Positions 50,330 to 59,092 are shown, counted from the stretch's first letter. The stretch: DNA of 64,000 bases from Nostoc foliaceum FACHB-393 (GCF_014698505.1 NZ_JACJTD010000024.1:62001-126000); one strand, 5' to 3'. Numbers and translations are program-made. The notes: a model not told the origin generated them from the letters alone.

Positions 50330-51121
50330 ATGCAGAGTAATCGCAGACAAACGGCTCTTATTACTGGTGCATCTGGCGGCATCGGTTATGAATTTGTTAA
50401 GTTATTTGCTCAGGATGGTTACAACCTTGTGTTGGTAGCTAGAAGCGTGGAAAAGCTGAATAAAATTGCCGATGAATTTAAAAATAAATTTGGCATTGGT
50501 GTCAAAGTTATTTCCAAGGATTTATCTAACCCAGCAGCCCCAGAAGAAATTTTTAATGAGTTAGAACAAGCATCTATAAAAGTTGATGTGCTGGTGAACA
50601 ATGCGGGGTTTGCTACCTACGGATTATTTAATGAAATTGACCTGAATGCTGAACTGCAATTGTTACAGGTTAATATTTTATGTCTCACACATTTGACCAA
50701 GTTATTCCTCAAGGGTATGGTTAAACGGGGGTCTGGAAAAATATTAAATGTGGCCTCCACTGCTGCTTTTCAACCAGGGCCGCTGATGGCAGTATACTAC
50801 GCTAGTAAAGCCTATGTCTTATCATTCACAGAAGCGATCGCTAATGAATTAGAAGATACAGGTGTCTCTGTGACGGCGCTTTGTCCAGGGCCTACAGAAT
50901 CTGGTTTTCAAGAAAGAGCCGCGATGGAAGACTCAAAGCTGGTAAGCGGTCGAAAAATTATGACTGCGGAAACAGTAGCCCAGATCGGCTATCGTGGTCT
51001 ATTGGAAAACAAAACTGTTGTCGTTCCTGGAATTAAAAATAAGCTTCTCGCTGAATCTGTAAGATTTACTCCCAGAAAGCTAGTAACTAAACTAGTCAGA
51101 AACATGCAAGAAAGCAAATAA
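50330..51121 (+). CDS. SDR-family oxidoreductase
   Basis: A 263-residue classical short-chain dehydrogenase. TGASGGIG (12-19) binds the cofactor, NNAG is at 90-93, and the catalytic residues are Ser143, Tyr156 and Lys160. ALCPGPTESGF follows. The set resembles the DltE/YqjQ-type SDRs that act on hydroxy or keto lipids. The ribosome site AGAGAGGAAAA precedes the ATG. It is the third gene of the plus-strand set and could interconvert hydroxy and keto fatty acids made by its neighbours. Substrate not established. Confidence 0.92.
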   Translation: MQSNRRQTALITGASGGIGYEFVKLFAQDGYNLVLVARSVEKLNKIADEFKNKFGIGVKVISKDLSNPAAPEEIFNELEQASIKVDVLVNNAGFATYGLFNEIDLNAELQLLQVNILCLTHLTKLFLKGMVKRGSGKILNVASTAAFQPGPLMAVYYASKAYVLSFTEAIANELEDTGVSVTALCPGPTESGFQERAAMEDSKLVSGRKIMTAETVAQIGYRGLLENKTVVVPGIKNKLLAESVRFTPRKLVTKLVRNMQESK

Positions 51122-51222
51122 GTTGTAACTCTAGGGCAGGTGCCAAGAAAGAAGAGGCAGGGAGGGAGAGACGCAGAGATGCGGTAAAATAATTCTTCGT
51201 ATCCCATCTTCCTGTTCATTAA

Positions 51223-51954
51223 TTAATCCCCTTGCGGATGTTCATTCCACAAGGTTGTAAGTTCCCGTAAACTCTGATGATTGCCATTGCCCAAAATCAG
51301 ATGATCTAATACCGGAATGCCTAAAAGCTGCGCCCCTGCTAACAACTGACGCGTCAATTCTATATCTTCCTGGCTGGGTTCAAGGTTCCCAGAAGGATGG
51401 TTGTGGGCAACTATTACCCGCGTTGCACCTTGACGAATAACTTCTCGAAAAATATCACGGGGAGAAGCTAAGGTTTCGGTTGCTGTGCCAATGGTAATCA
51501 CTTGCGTACCCAATAAGCGATTTTTAACATCTAACAGCACCACTGCAAAACGTTCTTGTGTCTGCCACATCAAATCTTGACTGAGGGTAGCAGCAGCAGC
51601 AAGTGGGCTATCGATTAATGTGCCGTCATTGGGACGAGATTGAAAGGCGCGTTTACCCAATTCAATTGCTGCTAAGATACTTGTCGCCTTCGCCGGGCCA
51701 ACACCAGGAATTTGCATCAATTCGGCAGGGCTAACTTCTCGCAGAACTGCCAAAGGATCACGTTGGTGTTTGCCTAATTCGCTCAAGATATATTGTCCCA
51801 AACCCACAGCAGAGAGTTTCCCTGGGCCTTGACCGGTGCCTAGTAGAATTGCAATTAACTCCGCTGTGGCTAAAATTTTGGCACCATGCGTCATTAATCG
51901 CTCACGCGGACGCTCATTTGTAGGTAAGTCGGCAATTCTGAGGCAATAGGTCAT
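51223..51954 (-). CDS. radC: RadC family (JAB/MPN domain) DNA repair-associated protein
   Basis: A 243-residue protein. The N-terminal helix-hairpin-helix region includes [20 protein letters not shown] (about 76-95). The C-terminal JAB/MPN metallo-domain (about 120-240) has the metal signature [16 protein letters not shown]. Despite the name, a role in recombination repair is not proven for the family. It is transcribed towards the SDR gene and shows normal composition. The family call is certain; the function is less so. Confidence 0.95.
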   Translation of the reverse strand: MTYCLRIADLPTNERPRERLMTHGAKILATAELIAILLGTGQGPGKLSAVGLGQYILSELGKHQRDPLAVLREVSPAELMQIPGVGPAKATSILAAIELGKRAFQSRPNDGTLIDSPLAAAATLSQDLMWQTQERFAVVLLDVKNRLLGTQVITIGTATETLASPRDIFREVIRQGATRVIVAHNHPSGNLEPSQEDIELTRQLLAGAQLLGIPVLDHLILGNGNHQSLRELTTLWNEHPQGD

Positions 51955-52425
51955 AAACTAAGAAAATCGTCACCACAGATCAAACTATCCTTAGTTATCC
52001 CTTGTTTGCTACCCAAATCATCTTTATTTGAGAAAATCTTTAATTTTGGTAAGTTTTCTCTATTTCTGCCCATCTTGTTCCCAAAGGATTAAAGGTTAAT
52101 AGTTAGACCTAAGTTCTTCTGTTGGGCACAAAGTATCGTAAAATTAAGGGTTTTACCTCAATTTAATTTTGGTGTTGGACTTTGCTATTGCTGTAGGCAT
52201 CGCCTCTACTAAAAGGTTTACATCTCAAGCATCGTGTGAGTCAACGTTTAACTAACCTAGTAGTTGAAAGTTACTTGCTCCTAATCTCGCTTTCTGTAGT
52301 AGACTAAATTACAACACAAAAAAGTTCAAATTTTATCTTTCTTAAAACTACAAAGACTTGTGAAGACACATAAATAAGAATACGTTTATCGACCAGTTAA
52401 CTGTTAATAGTTATAAGAGGATGGG
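51955..52425. other. Intergenic region upstream of the EACC1-caspase pair
   Basis: About 470 AT-rich bases between divergent genes. No gene, palindrome or RNA structure stood out. The promoter of the EACC1-caspase operon must lie here. Confidence 0.4.
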
Positions 52426-52809
52426 GTGGACATGACAAACAAATCGGACATCAGACTGATAATTAACTTTAACGATCCAGACCTGACTTCAGAAGAACGA
52501 GATAAGCAGGTTCAGAGGCTACTGTCAGAACTAAAACAAATGGATGAAGTTGAAGCAGTTGATTGTGTCCTCGATCCAGATCCACCCAAAGGCAACAAAG
52601 CATTGGGTGGATTTCTTGTTGGGCTACTGGCAGCAGAGGTGAACGCAAAGAACGCCAAGCGGTTGTTTGGATTCTTGGGCGATCGTCTTTCTGGAAAACA
52701 AATTGAACTTGAGGTAGAAGCCAACGGTAAGAAACTGAAAGTCAAAGCGCATAGTAATGAAGAACTACAGGCAGCGATAAAATTAGCCCAAGATTTTTTA
52801 GCATCATAA
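52426..52809 (+). CDS. EACC1-like small protein (effector-associated)
   Basis: A 127-residue protein with an N-terminal alpha/beta region (LIINFNDPDLTSEERDKQVQRL then EAVDCVLDPDPP), a Gly-rich hydrophobic helix GNKALGGFLVGLLAAEVN (about 56-73) and a C-terminal strand-strand-helix KQIELEVEANGKKLKVKAHS. This fits the effector-associated constant component EACC1 described in bacterial conflict systems. Either the GTG at 52426 (AAGAGG five bases upstream) or the ATG at 52432 may be used. It is 12 bases ahead of the caspase-like gene, which supports a two-gene system. Confidence 0.68.
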   Translation: MDMTNKSDIRLIINFNDPDLTSEERDKQVQRLLSELKQMDEVEAVDCVLDPDPPKGNKALGGFLVGLLAAEVNAKNAKRLFGFLGDRLSGKQIELEVEANGKKLKVKAHSNEELQAAIKLAQDFLAS

Positions 52810-52821
52810 AAGGAGGCGAAT

Positions 52822-54462
52822 ATGGCAAAGATTGCATTGCTGATTGGAGTTAGTGATTACGAACCAGCACTGAATCCGCTACCTGCGGCGATTAAGGATG
52901 TAGATAGTATGCATCGGGTTTTACAATCTGCCGAAATGGGCGGATTTGACGAGGTAAAAATCTTAAAAAACCCTGATCCTCAAACGATGCAATATGAGAT
53001 TGAAACTTTGTTCGCAGGTCGTAGCAAAGATGATCTTTTACTGCTGTTCTTTTCAGGACATGGTATCAAGGATGATAGTAATAATTTGTACTTTGCTACT
53101 CCTATTACCCGCAAAACTGTAAAGGGAGAACTGATACGCTCAACAGCAGTACCTAGTCGCTTTGTTCATGATGTGATGAATAATAGCCGTGCCAAACGTC
53201 AAGCACTTATTTTGGACTGTTGCTTTAGTGGAGCTTTTGACCCATCCTTACAAACAAAAGATGACGGTTCGGTTGATCTACAAGGACAGTTGGGAGCAGA
53301 AGGGCGAGTTGTTTTAACTTCTTCTAGCTCAACTCAATATTCCTTTGCACAAGAGAATTCAGAACTATCGCTTTATACGCGCTACTTAGTTGAGGGGATC
53401 GAAACAGGCGCAGGTGATCGTGACGAAGATGGCAAAGTCTCGATACGCGAACTGCATGAATACGCTACTGGCAAAGTGCAGGAAACCGCACCTAACATGA
53501 CACCGAAACTAATCACTCTCAAAGATATGGGCTTTGAGATTGTCTTGGCAAAAGCAAAAATCGCTGATCATGAGCTAAGGTATCGTAGGCTAGTTGAGAA
53601 GTATGCTAGTCGTGGTGCAATTTCTGCGATCGGACGTAGAGTTCTAGATACACATCGGGATCAATTAGGCTTATCGGCAGAAATTGTTAAGGAGATAGAA
53701 AAGGAAGTCTTACGTCCTTATCAGCTACGTCTCGAAAACTTGCAGAAGTATAAACAGGCATTTTCCACTGAGATTCAAAATGAATACCCGCTCAGTACCC
53801 ACGCCCGAAGTGAATTAGATGATTGGCGAGAGATTCTGGGATTGAGAAAAGAGGATGTAGCATCAATTGAAGAAGAGTTTGCTAAAGTAGAACCACCTAA
53901 TGCAAGGCAGGAAAGAGTTGTTCCAGAAAAAGATAATTCAACTGAAATGATATCTCCAGAAGTTCTGCCTCAATATCGTACAGAGTCTGTTATGCAACCT
54001 AAAGATGGGGTAACTACTCAGCCTGTACAACCTAAAATAACTTCTTTAGACGAGTCTCGTTATCAACAAGAAAGTTCTAATTCAGACGCTAATCTAACTT
54101 CCTCACTAAAAGCGCGTATTAGCAGAGCTAATTTTAAAGTATGGCAGTGGGGATGTGGTTTCCTTTTTATTGCCACACTTTTTAACTACTTTGCTTCCCT
54201 TCGTAATGCTATTAATTATGCCAATTTTTCAGGTACACTGTTAAATTGGACATTGGTATTTTTTACTACATTATTTCTGGCTGCTTTTCGACCTATTCCC
54301 TGGACTTGGGCTGTTGCAGGTGTTGTAATTCCATATTCTGTATTCTTGTTGCATTATTGGTATAATAGCTTTATTGGGATGCTTATTATTGTTACTTTTA
54401 CTAATAGTCTGATCGTGGGATTCATCTCATTTTTAAGATTTCAGCAGATAACCAAAAATTGA
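52822..54462 (+). CDS. Caspase-like peptidase with C-terminal membrane domain
   Basis: A 546-residue protein. The caspase fold (1-240) has KIALLIGVSDYEPALNPLPA, catalytic His80 (FFSGHGI) and Cys134 (DCCFSGAF), followed by the SSSSTQYSFAQENSELSLYT strand and an acidic RDEDGKVS loop. A helical domain (about 248-370) with RYRRLVEKYASRGAISAIG resembles helices seen beside cyanobacterial effectors. A polar linker leads to four membrane helices (about 430-540). The ribosome site AGGAGG is close to the ATG. Together with EACC1 this looks like a death or conflict module; cleavage targets are unknown. Confidence 0.9.
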   Translation: MAKIALLIGVSDYEPALNPLPAAIKDVDSMHRVLQSAEMGGFDEVKILKNPDPQTMQYEIETLFAGRSKDDLLLLFFSGHGIKDDSNNLYFATPITRKTVKGELIRSTAVPSRFVHDVMNNSRAKRQALILDCCFSGAFDPSLQTKDDGSVDLQGQLGAEGRVVLTSSSSTQYSFAQENSELSLYTRYLVEGIETGAGDRDEDGKVSIRELHEYATGKVQETAPNMTPKLITLKDMGFEIVLAKAKIADHELRYRRLVEKYASRGAISAIGRRVLDTHRDQLGLSAEIVKEIEKEVLRPYQLRLENLQKYKQAFSTEIQNEYPLSTHARSELDDWREILGLRKEDVASIEEEFAKVEPPNARQERVVPEKDNSTEMISPEVLPQYRTESVMQPKDGVTTQPVQPKITSLDESRYQQESSNSDANLTSSLKARISRANFKVWQWGCGFLFIATLFNYFASLRNAINYANFSGTLLNWTLVFFTTLFLAAFRPIPWTWAVAGVVIPYSVFLLHYWYNSFIGMLIIVTFTNSLIVGFISFLRFQQITKN

Positions 54463-54574
54463 CTGTTCATCACACTTTGGGCTACACTTTTTTAAAGCAA
54501 TCACAAAGAATTTTTGCCATTTAATTCATTAGAGTTGATTACATAGAGATACTAAGATTTTTAACTCCAATTTG

Positions 54575-54617
54575 TTTTGATTAGTGGGTTATCTAATAGC
54601 TAATCCACTAATCAAAA
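54575..54617. terminator. 13-bp perfect inverted repeat between convergent genes
   Basis: TTTTGATTAGTGG (54575-54587) and CCACTAATCAAAA (54605-54617) pair perfectly with a 17-base loop, between the convergent caspase-like and kinase genes. A/T-flanked on both sides, it could end transcription in both directions, though the loop is long. Confidence 0.45.
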
Positions 54618-54662
54618 TAGCCAGCATTTTTTAATACAGACTATTCGACTTAATTAAAAGTA

Positions 54663-54694
54663 GCGATGGCGTTACGCCCACCGTAGAAGATCGC
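54663..54694. repeat. Dispersed palindromic repeat, opposite copy of 27432-27464
   Basis: GCGATGGCGTTACGCCCACC followed by GTAGAAGATCGC is nearly the reverse complement of the copy upstream of infC. Confidence 0.6.
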
Positions 54695-54723
54695 CCCAAC
54701 TCAAATCCCCGAAATTTTGCTAA

Positions 54724-55665
54724 TTACTGATAAATTTGCGTTGCTTTCAGCATGTGGTAGGTAATAATCAACTGAGTTAGGGCCAGAGGATAACTCTGGA
54801 GTGTTTCCCCAGTTGTACCAGCAATTTTACCCAGTTCGGGATTACTTTCGCGATCGCAAATACTTCGTAAATGGGGCATATCAGAACAAATAATATGCTC
54901 TAGCTTATTTACCTGTTCTAAGGTTGCATGACCATCAACTTCTAAGACATCTACAGGTTTACTCATATCCCTGTCTAGCCCCAAGCGGATTGCTGAGTCA
55001 GAATTACCATAGCCAGAGTTGACAATCTGAGTAAAATCTGGGTGGGGAATTGTCGGACGTAGCACCAGACGGACATTTAAATGTCCATTGGTTTCATCAG
55101 CTTCCTCAGTGGGTGGGTAAAAACTAATAACTATATCAGACCATTGCCGCTGCGGACGGATGAATTGTGCTGAGTCTGGTTCGCGTTTTTCTAATTCGGC
55201 TAGCACCTGTTCGGCAGTGTAGCCCCGCTTTTGCGTGTCTCGCTTGACTTTCCACTTGGCGCGGATTGTCTCCGGGGGTGCAAGGTAAACTTTAACATCG
55301 TAAGAGTCACGGGCGGCACGAGTAGAATAACCGAGTAATCCCTCAATGATTACGAATTTATTGGGCTTGATATACTGCGGTGGCTCGAATGTGCCGGTTT
55401 TATGGCTGTAAACTGGCTTAAGAATTGGTTGTCCTGTGCGTAGCAGCGACAGATGTTGCTGCATAATATCTAAATGATTGCAATCGGGGTGAAGGGCAGT
55501 GATGCCAATCTCTGCACGTTGTTGGCGATCGTAACGGTGATAATCATCTGTGCAAATGAGCGTAACATTTTCTGGGCCGAGTACCTGAGCGATTCCTCGC
55601 GTTAGTGTTGTTTTCCCAGCAGCGCTGTCGCCTACAATACCAAGAATTATTGGACGGCTCATCAT
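54724..55665 (-). CDS. Phosphoribulokinase-like kinase lacking a regulatory cysteine
   Basis: A 313-residue P-loop kinase of the phosphoribulokinase/uridine kinase family. The P-loop is GDSAAGKTT (12-20), LICTDDYHRYDRQQR (36-50) carries the substrate aspartates, and VIIEGLLGYST (about 107-117) follows. Plant and cyanobacterial PRK use two N-terminal cysteines (GDSGCGKST and VICLDDYH) for thioredoxin control. Here the first is Ala16 while Cys38 remains, so that disulfide cannot form. The C-terminal part also differs from the Calvin-cycle enzyme. It may be a second, unregulated PRK or a kinase with another substrate. Confidence 0.83.
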   Translation of the reverse strand: MMSRPIILGIVGDSAAGKTTLTRGIAQVLGPENVTLICTDDYHRYDRQQRAEIGITALHPDCNHLDIMQQHLSLLRTGQPILKPVYSHKTGTFEPPQYIKPNKFVIIEGLLGYSTRAARDSYDVKVYLAPPETIRAKWKVKRDTQKRGYTAEQVLAELEKREPDSAQFIRPQRQWSDIVISFYPPTEEADETNGHLNVRLVLRPTIPHPDFTQIVNSGYGNSDSAIRLGLDRDMSKPVDVLEVDGHATLEQVNKLEHIICSDMPHLRSICDRESNPELGKIAGTTGETLQSYPLALTQLIITYHMLKATQIYQ

Positions 55666-55882
55666 ACCTCCCAGAATAAAAGCAAGTTTAGTAAGTAATA
55701 AAACTTCCCTACAATAGTTTTTATTCTAGAAGGGTTTAGGCAAGTAACTCAAGCAAAGGCTTGGTATGCAATATCTCTACATATAAAATGTCTGGGCGCT
55801 GGTTTATTGCATAATAATTACAAACTACATTGCTTTGATAGTCATCTGTACGCATAATGATGGATGCAAAAGTTGGATGCTA

Positions 55883-56317
55883 TTAAATATCGCCTGCCAA
55901 ATTTATCCTCAGCCGCAGATACTCAATTTTGATACAGGCATCCATCACCACGTTAAGTCCTGCATCTACAGCTATTTGTGCTGATGGTTGATGCCAAATG
56001 CCTAATTGCGCCCAGACAGTTTTAGCGTTGGTGGAAATTGATTGATCTACAATTTCTAGCAAGTATTCAGAACGGCGAAACACGTTAACAATATCCACGG
56101 GTTCTGGTAATTCGTGGAGTGCAGCATAACTGGGTTGACCGTCAATTTCTTTAACTAGGGGGTTGACCGCATAGACTGTATACCCGCTCTGCCGCAAGAA
56201 TTGGGCGATTTGATAACTGGTGCGTTGGCATTTATCAGAGTGACCGACAACAGCGATGGTTTTGGCTTGGGTCAACACCTCACGCAGGGCGTTATCATCT
56301 TCTTTGAGGTTTGCCAT
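55883..56317 (-). CDS. CoA-binding domain protein (YccU-like)
   Basis: A 144-residue single-domain Rossmann protein of the CoA-binding family. TIAVVGHSDKCQRTSYQIAQFL (about 19-40) is the nucleotide loop, YTVYAVNPLVKEIDGQPSYA follows, and VWAQLGIWHQPSA and VVMDACIKIEY close the domain. The biochemical role is not established in this family. It lies alone, divergent from the O-methyltransferase gene with 66 bases between them. Confidence 0.92.
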   Translation of the reverse strand: MANLKEDDNALREVLTQAKTIAVVGHSDKCQRTSYQIAQFLRQSGYTVYAVNPLVKEIDGQPSYAALHELPEPVDIVNVFRRSEYLLEIVDQSISTNAKTVWAQLGIWHQPSAQIAVDAGLNVVMDACIKIEYLRLRINLAGDI

Positions 56318-56383
56318 GATTTAAATATTCTCAGCGATCGCTTTGCTTAATAATACCGACCCAATGCCTTAATCCCCAATCTT

Positions 56384-57046
56384 ATGACAACTCAAACACT
56401 AGGACTCGAACAAAACCTCTATGACTATTTACTGTCAGTCTCTCTGCGAGAACCAGATATTTTAACCCAACTGAGACAGGAAACAGCCCAGTATCCAATA
56501 GGGAGAATGCAGATTGCTCCTGAACAGGGTCAATTTCTGGCGTTACTGGTGCAGTTGTTGGGAGCTAAGAAAACTTTGGAAATTGGGGTATTTACAGGTT
56601 ATAGTTCCCTGGTGGTGGCATTGGCGTTACCTACGGACGGTAAAGTGGTAGCCTGTGATGTGAGTGAAGAATTTACAACGATCGCTCGGCGCTATTGGCA
56701 ACAAGCAGGAGTGGCGGATAAAATTCAACTGCACATTGCCCCCGCTTTGGAGACTTTGGATCGGTTACTCTCCACAGGAGAGGCGGAAACCTTTGATTTT
56801 GCTTTCATCGATGCAGATAAGAGCAACTATGATGGTTATTATGAGCGATCACTGCAATTAGTGCGTCCCGGAGGACTGATTGCGATCGATAATGTCCTCT
56901 GGTCAGGCAGGGTTGCCGATCCCCAAGTACAAGATAATAGAACTAAAAAAATTCGTGCCTTTAATCAAAAGCTGCATCAAGACCAGCGAGTTAGTCTTAG
57001 TTTAGTAGCGATCGCAGATGGCTTGACTCTGGCACTCAAGAAGTAA
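56384..57046 (+). CDS. Class I SAM-dependent O-methyltransferase (CCoAOMT-like)
   Basis: A 220-residue methyltransferase. KTLEIGVFTGYSSLVVALALP (about 65-85) is the SAM motif, VACDVSEEFTTIARRYWQQAG follows, and FDFAFIDADKSNYDGYYERSL (about 139-159) provides the metal-binding aspartates of the caffeoyl-CoA O-methyltransferase family. Cyanobacterial homologues methylate catechol-type hydroxyls on varied substrates. The gene is single and divergent from the CoA-binding gene. Confidence 0.94.
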   Translation: MTTQTLGLEQNLYDYLLSVSLREPDILTQLRQETAQYPIGRMQIAPEQGQFLALLVQLLGAKKTLEIGVFTGYSSLVVALALPTDGKVVACDVSEEFTTIARRYWQQAGVADKIQLHIAPALETLDRLLSTGEAETFDFAFIDADKSNYDGYYERSLQLVRPGGLIAIDNVLWSGRVADPQVQDNRTKKIRAFNQKLHQDQRVSLSLVAIADGLTLALKK

Positions 57047-57097
57047 TATCTTTAAATCCCCATTCATCCATTTATTACGAACGCAGAAGCGGCATTA

Positions 57098-57166
57098 GAG
57101 GTTGTTTTAAAAGTGTTTAGCTGTGATTTTAGGCACTTAATTGATCACCCCTAACCTCCTTTTTTA
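57098..57166. mobile_element. Half copy of the 163-bp MITE-like element
   Basis: The bases match the left end of 4728-4890 (GAGGTTGTTTTAAAAGT, CTGTGATTTTAGGCACT, TGATCACCCCTAACCTCC) with scattered differences, then stop. The other end is missing. Confidence 0.65.
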
Positions 57167-57293
57167 CGCAATTCTAATAAATAGTATTCCAGCTTATCGA
57201 TTAATACTTGTTCTAAATCACTTAATTATTCTCCAGATATTTTATGCAGAGACACGATTTTAATCGCATCTCTACAATTTCTTTGCATAACTT

Positions 57294-58040
57294 TTATTCA
57301 GCGTTCACAAATTCCAAATACCCATTGCTAAGTTCTTTCACCGCCAATTCATAAAATTGCTTACCATGTTCAGGCGTTGCTAAAGCCGGATTTGATCCCA
57401 TGCGTCCATCTGGATAACGCACTCGAAAGTCAGCTGCGCTATAAATTCTATGTCCGCTTGCAACTTCTGGTGAAAGGGGTGCTTGCTTAATCGCCTGTGG
57501 ATAAACGTACTGGGTGAGGGCTACTTCACTTGGCGTTGCATGAGAACCTTCTTGATCCCCATATAATTCTTTAGCTAGTTTATATACAGAACCGCACATA
57601 AACCAGTTTGCCACTTGACATTGCACCTGTTGAGCATTAGGAATCTGCAAATCTTCTAAATGCGCGTAAGTTTCTGAAAAAGCAGCTTTCAGGGTGGCGA
57701 TATTACCGCCGTGTCCGTTAATAAAGTAGAACTTGCTAAAACCAGCTTTGGCTAAACAAGTTACATAATCTCGTACTACTTGAATTAAAGTGCTGGGACG
57801 CAGACTGATAGTGCCAGGAAAGGAGGTATGATGCAGTGCCATCCCCACATTGATTGTAGGGCCAACGATCGCTTGGGTTGCATCACCTACACCAGCTGCG
57901 ATCGCTTCTGCACAAATGGCATCAGTGCCAATTAACCCCGTTGGCCCATGTTGTTCTGTGGAACCAATAGGGAAAATAATCCCCTTTGATTGCTGTAAAT
58001 AAGTTTCGACTTCTTGCCAAGTACTTAAATGCAGTAACAT
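57294..58040 (-). CDS. Creatininase family protein
   Basis: A 248-residue metal-dependent amidohydrolase of the creatininase superfamily. IIFPIGSTEQHGPTGLIGTDA (about 20-40) has the metal-binding Glu and His, INGHGGNIATLKAAF (about 109-123) and EGSHATPSEVALTQY (about 166-180) supply further ligands. Relatives act on creatinine, formamidopyrimidines (ArfB) or mycofactocin peptides; the substrate here is unknown. It is a single gene with no functional neighbours. Confidence 0.94.
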   Translation of the reverse strand: MLLHLSTWQEVETYLQQSKGIIFPIGSTEQHGPTGLIGTDAICAEAIAAGVGDATQAIVGPTINVGMALHHTSFPGTISLRPSTLIQVVRDYVTCLAKAGFSKFYFINGHGGNIATLKAAFSETYAHLEDLQIPNAQQVQCQVANWFMCGSVYKLAKELYGDQEGSHATPSEVALTQYVYPQAIKQAPLSPEVASGHRIYSAADFRVRYPDGRMGSNPALATPEHGKQFYELAVKELSNGYLEFVNAE

Positions 58041-58425
58041 TTTTGATGAATTTCCTCAATAAAATTGCGGTGGGACGAAACCTTTTTCTGCTAAACTCCC
58101 ACTAACACGATTATGAACTCTCTGGATTTTCTGTGGTGGCGATCGCACAAGATCCCCAACTTCTTTGAGAAGCTGGGGATCTATGTCCACTGTTAAAGTT
58201 GGAGTAAATCAAACTATCTATTTCTATAAATACTGGTTAGGGGATGGAGTCGCAACGAGTTTCGATAGATATGGATATAAGCAATTTACCAATTCTGCTA
58301 CTTTATCCTGTGACACTTGCTGCGAACCCCCCTATAGTAGAAATCCAAATCAAGTTATGAGATGTTGTGAGATGTTGGCTTTCTGAATAATCAACTAGAC
58401 AAAGGGGATCACTCTTATCTATTGA
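58041..58425. other. Gene-free interval with a hairpin repeat
   Basis: About 385 bases between the creatininase and cupin genes, both on the minus strand, with no supported gene. The hairpin at 58150-58182 is the only structure that stands out; the creatininase promoter should be near its 58040 end. Confidence 0.4.
58150..58182. repeat. Dispersed hairpin repeat
   Basis: AGATCCCCAACTTC and GAAGCTGGGGATCT pair with one mismatch around a five-base loop. It is a typical Nostoc palindrome, here upstream of the creatininase gene, and not followed by a T-run. Confidence 0.65.
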
Positions 58426-58698
58426 CTAATCAAAGTAATAATGTTTTTTCACTTCCCTTCTAATTTCCCATGTGCAAGACATACCAGCGGGAAAAATAAC
58501 CAAATCGCCTTTACCCATTTGCACTGGTTGTCCACCATGTGGAGTAACAACTACATCACCTTCCAAAAAGTAGCAAGTTTCTTGAGAATCATAAGTCCAA
58601 GGGAATTTTGAGACTTCTTTTTTCCAAATTTCCCATTTATAGACACCCAATTCGTTGAGATGTTCCTGACTGGGTTGATGCTCAATTTTGATTTCCAT
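58426..58698 (-). CDS. Cupin domain protein
   Basis: A 90-residue single cupin barrel of the short Cupin_3 type. It includes WTYDSQETCYFLEGDVVVTPHG (about 34-55) and MGKGDLVIFPAGMSCTWEIR. The usual first-motif histidines are partly replaced, so metal binding is uncertain. The gene follows the Mo-dependent-nitrogenase-like gene by 22 bases in the same direction, so the two are probably co-transcribed. Confidence 0.9.
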   Translation of the reverse strand: MEIKIEHQPSQEHLNELGVYKWEIWKKEVSKFPWTYDSQETCYFLEGDVVVTPHGGQPVQMGKGDLVIFPAGMSCTWEIRREVKKHYYFD

Positions 58699-58720
58699 AT
58701 TGTGTTTTTTCTAGTTATAT

Positions 58721-59080
58721 TCAGCAGTAGGATTGGATATCCTCTCCACACTGATCTACTAGATAACATAAAGCGCGAAAACGTAAGTACACAAGTTCGT
58801 TATAAAGCGGATTGAGTTTGCACATTGGCGGAATGTGGCCTATCTTTCGACCAAAAAGCATGATATCACGCTCAAATGGACACTGGGCGGGGATCAGTTT
58901 AGCAATAAATTTGGCTAATTTCTGATTCTGAATCTCAATTTTGTCCACCCATTGACGTAATGGTTGCAGCAAATCTAATTTAGGTCGAGTAAATTGCCTT
59001 TTACTACCTTTTTGATTCTTTTCTTCTAAAGGGTTAATAAAAGCAGGCAGAAAAATACGTTGATTAATTGTTTTAAGCAT
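58721..59080 (-). CDS. Mo-dependent nitrogenase C-terminal-like protein
   Basis: A 119-residue protein of the small cyanobacterial family annotated as Mo-dependent nitrogenase C-terminal. PLRQWVDKIEIQNQKLAKFIAKLIPAQCPFERDI (about 44-77) and IGHIPPMCKLNPLYNELVYLRFRALCYL match the family. These are free-standing proteins, not a piece of NifDK, and their function is not known. The ATG at 59080 is preferred; a TTG four codons upstream is possible. It is the first gene of a likely two-gene unit with the cupin. Confidence 0.83.
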   Translation of the reverse strand: MLKTINQRIFLPAFINPLEEKNQKGSKRQFTRPKLDLLQPLRQWVDKIEIQNQKLAKFIAKLIPAQCPFERDIMLFGRKIGHIPPMCKLNPLYNELVYLRFRALCYLVDQCGEDIQSYC

Positions 59081-59092
59081 AGTTTTAGGCAA

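Noticed and set aside
58165-58386. 73-residue plus-strand frame
   Set aside because: Starts inside a dispersed hairpin repeat, has unusual Cys-rich composition, and shows no ribosome site or domain.
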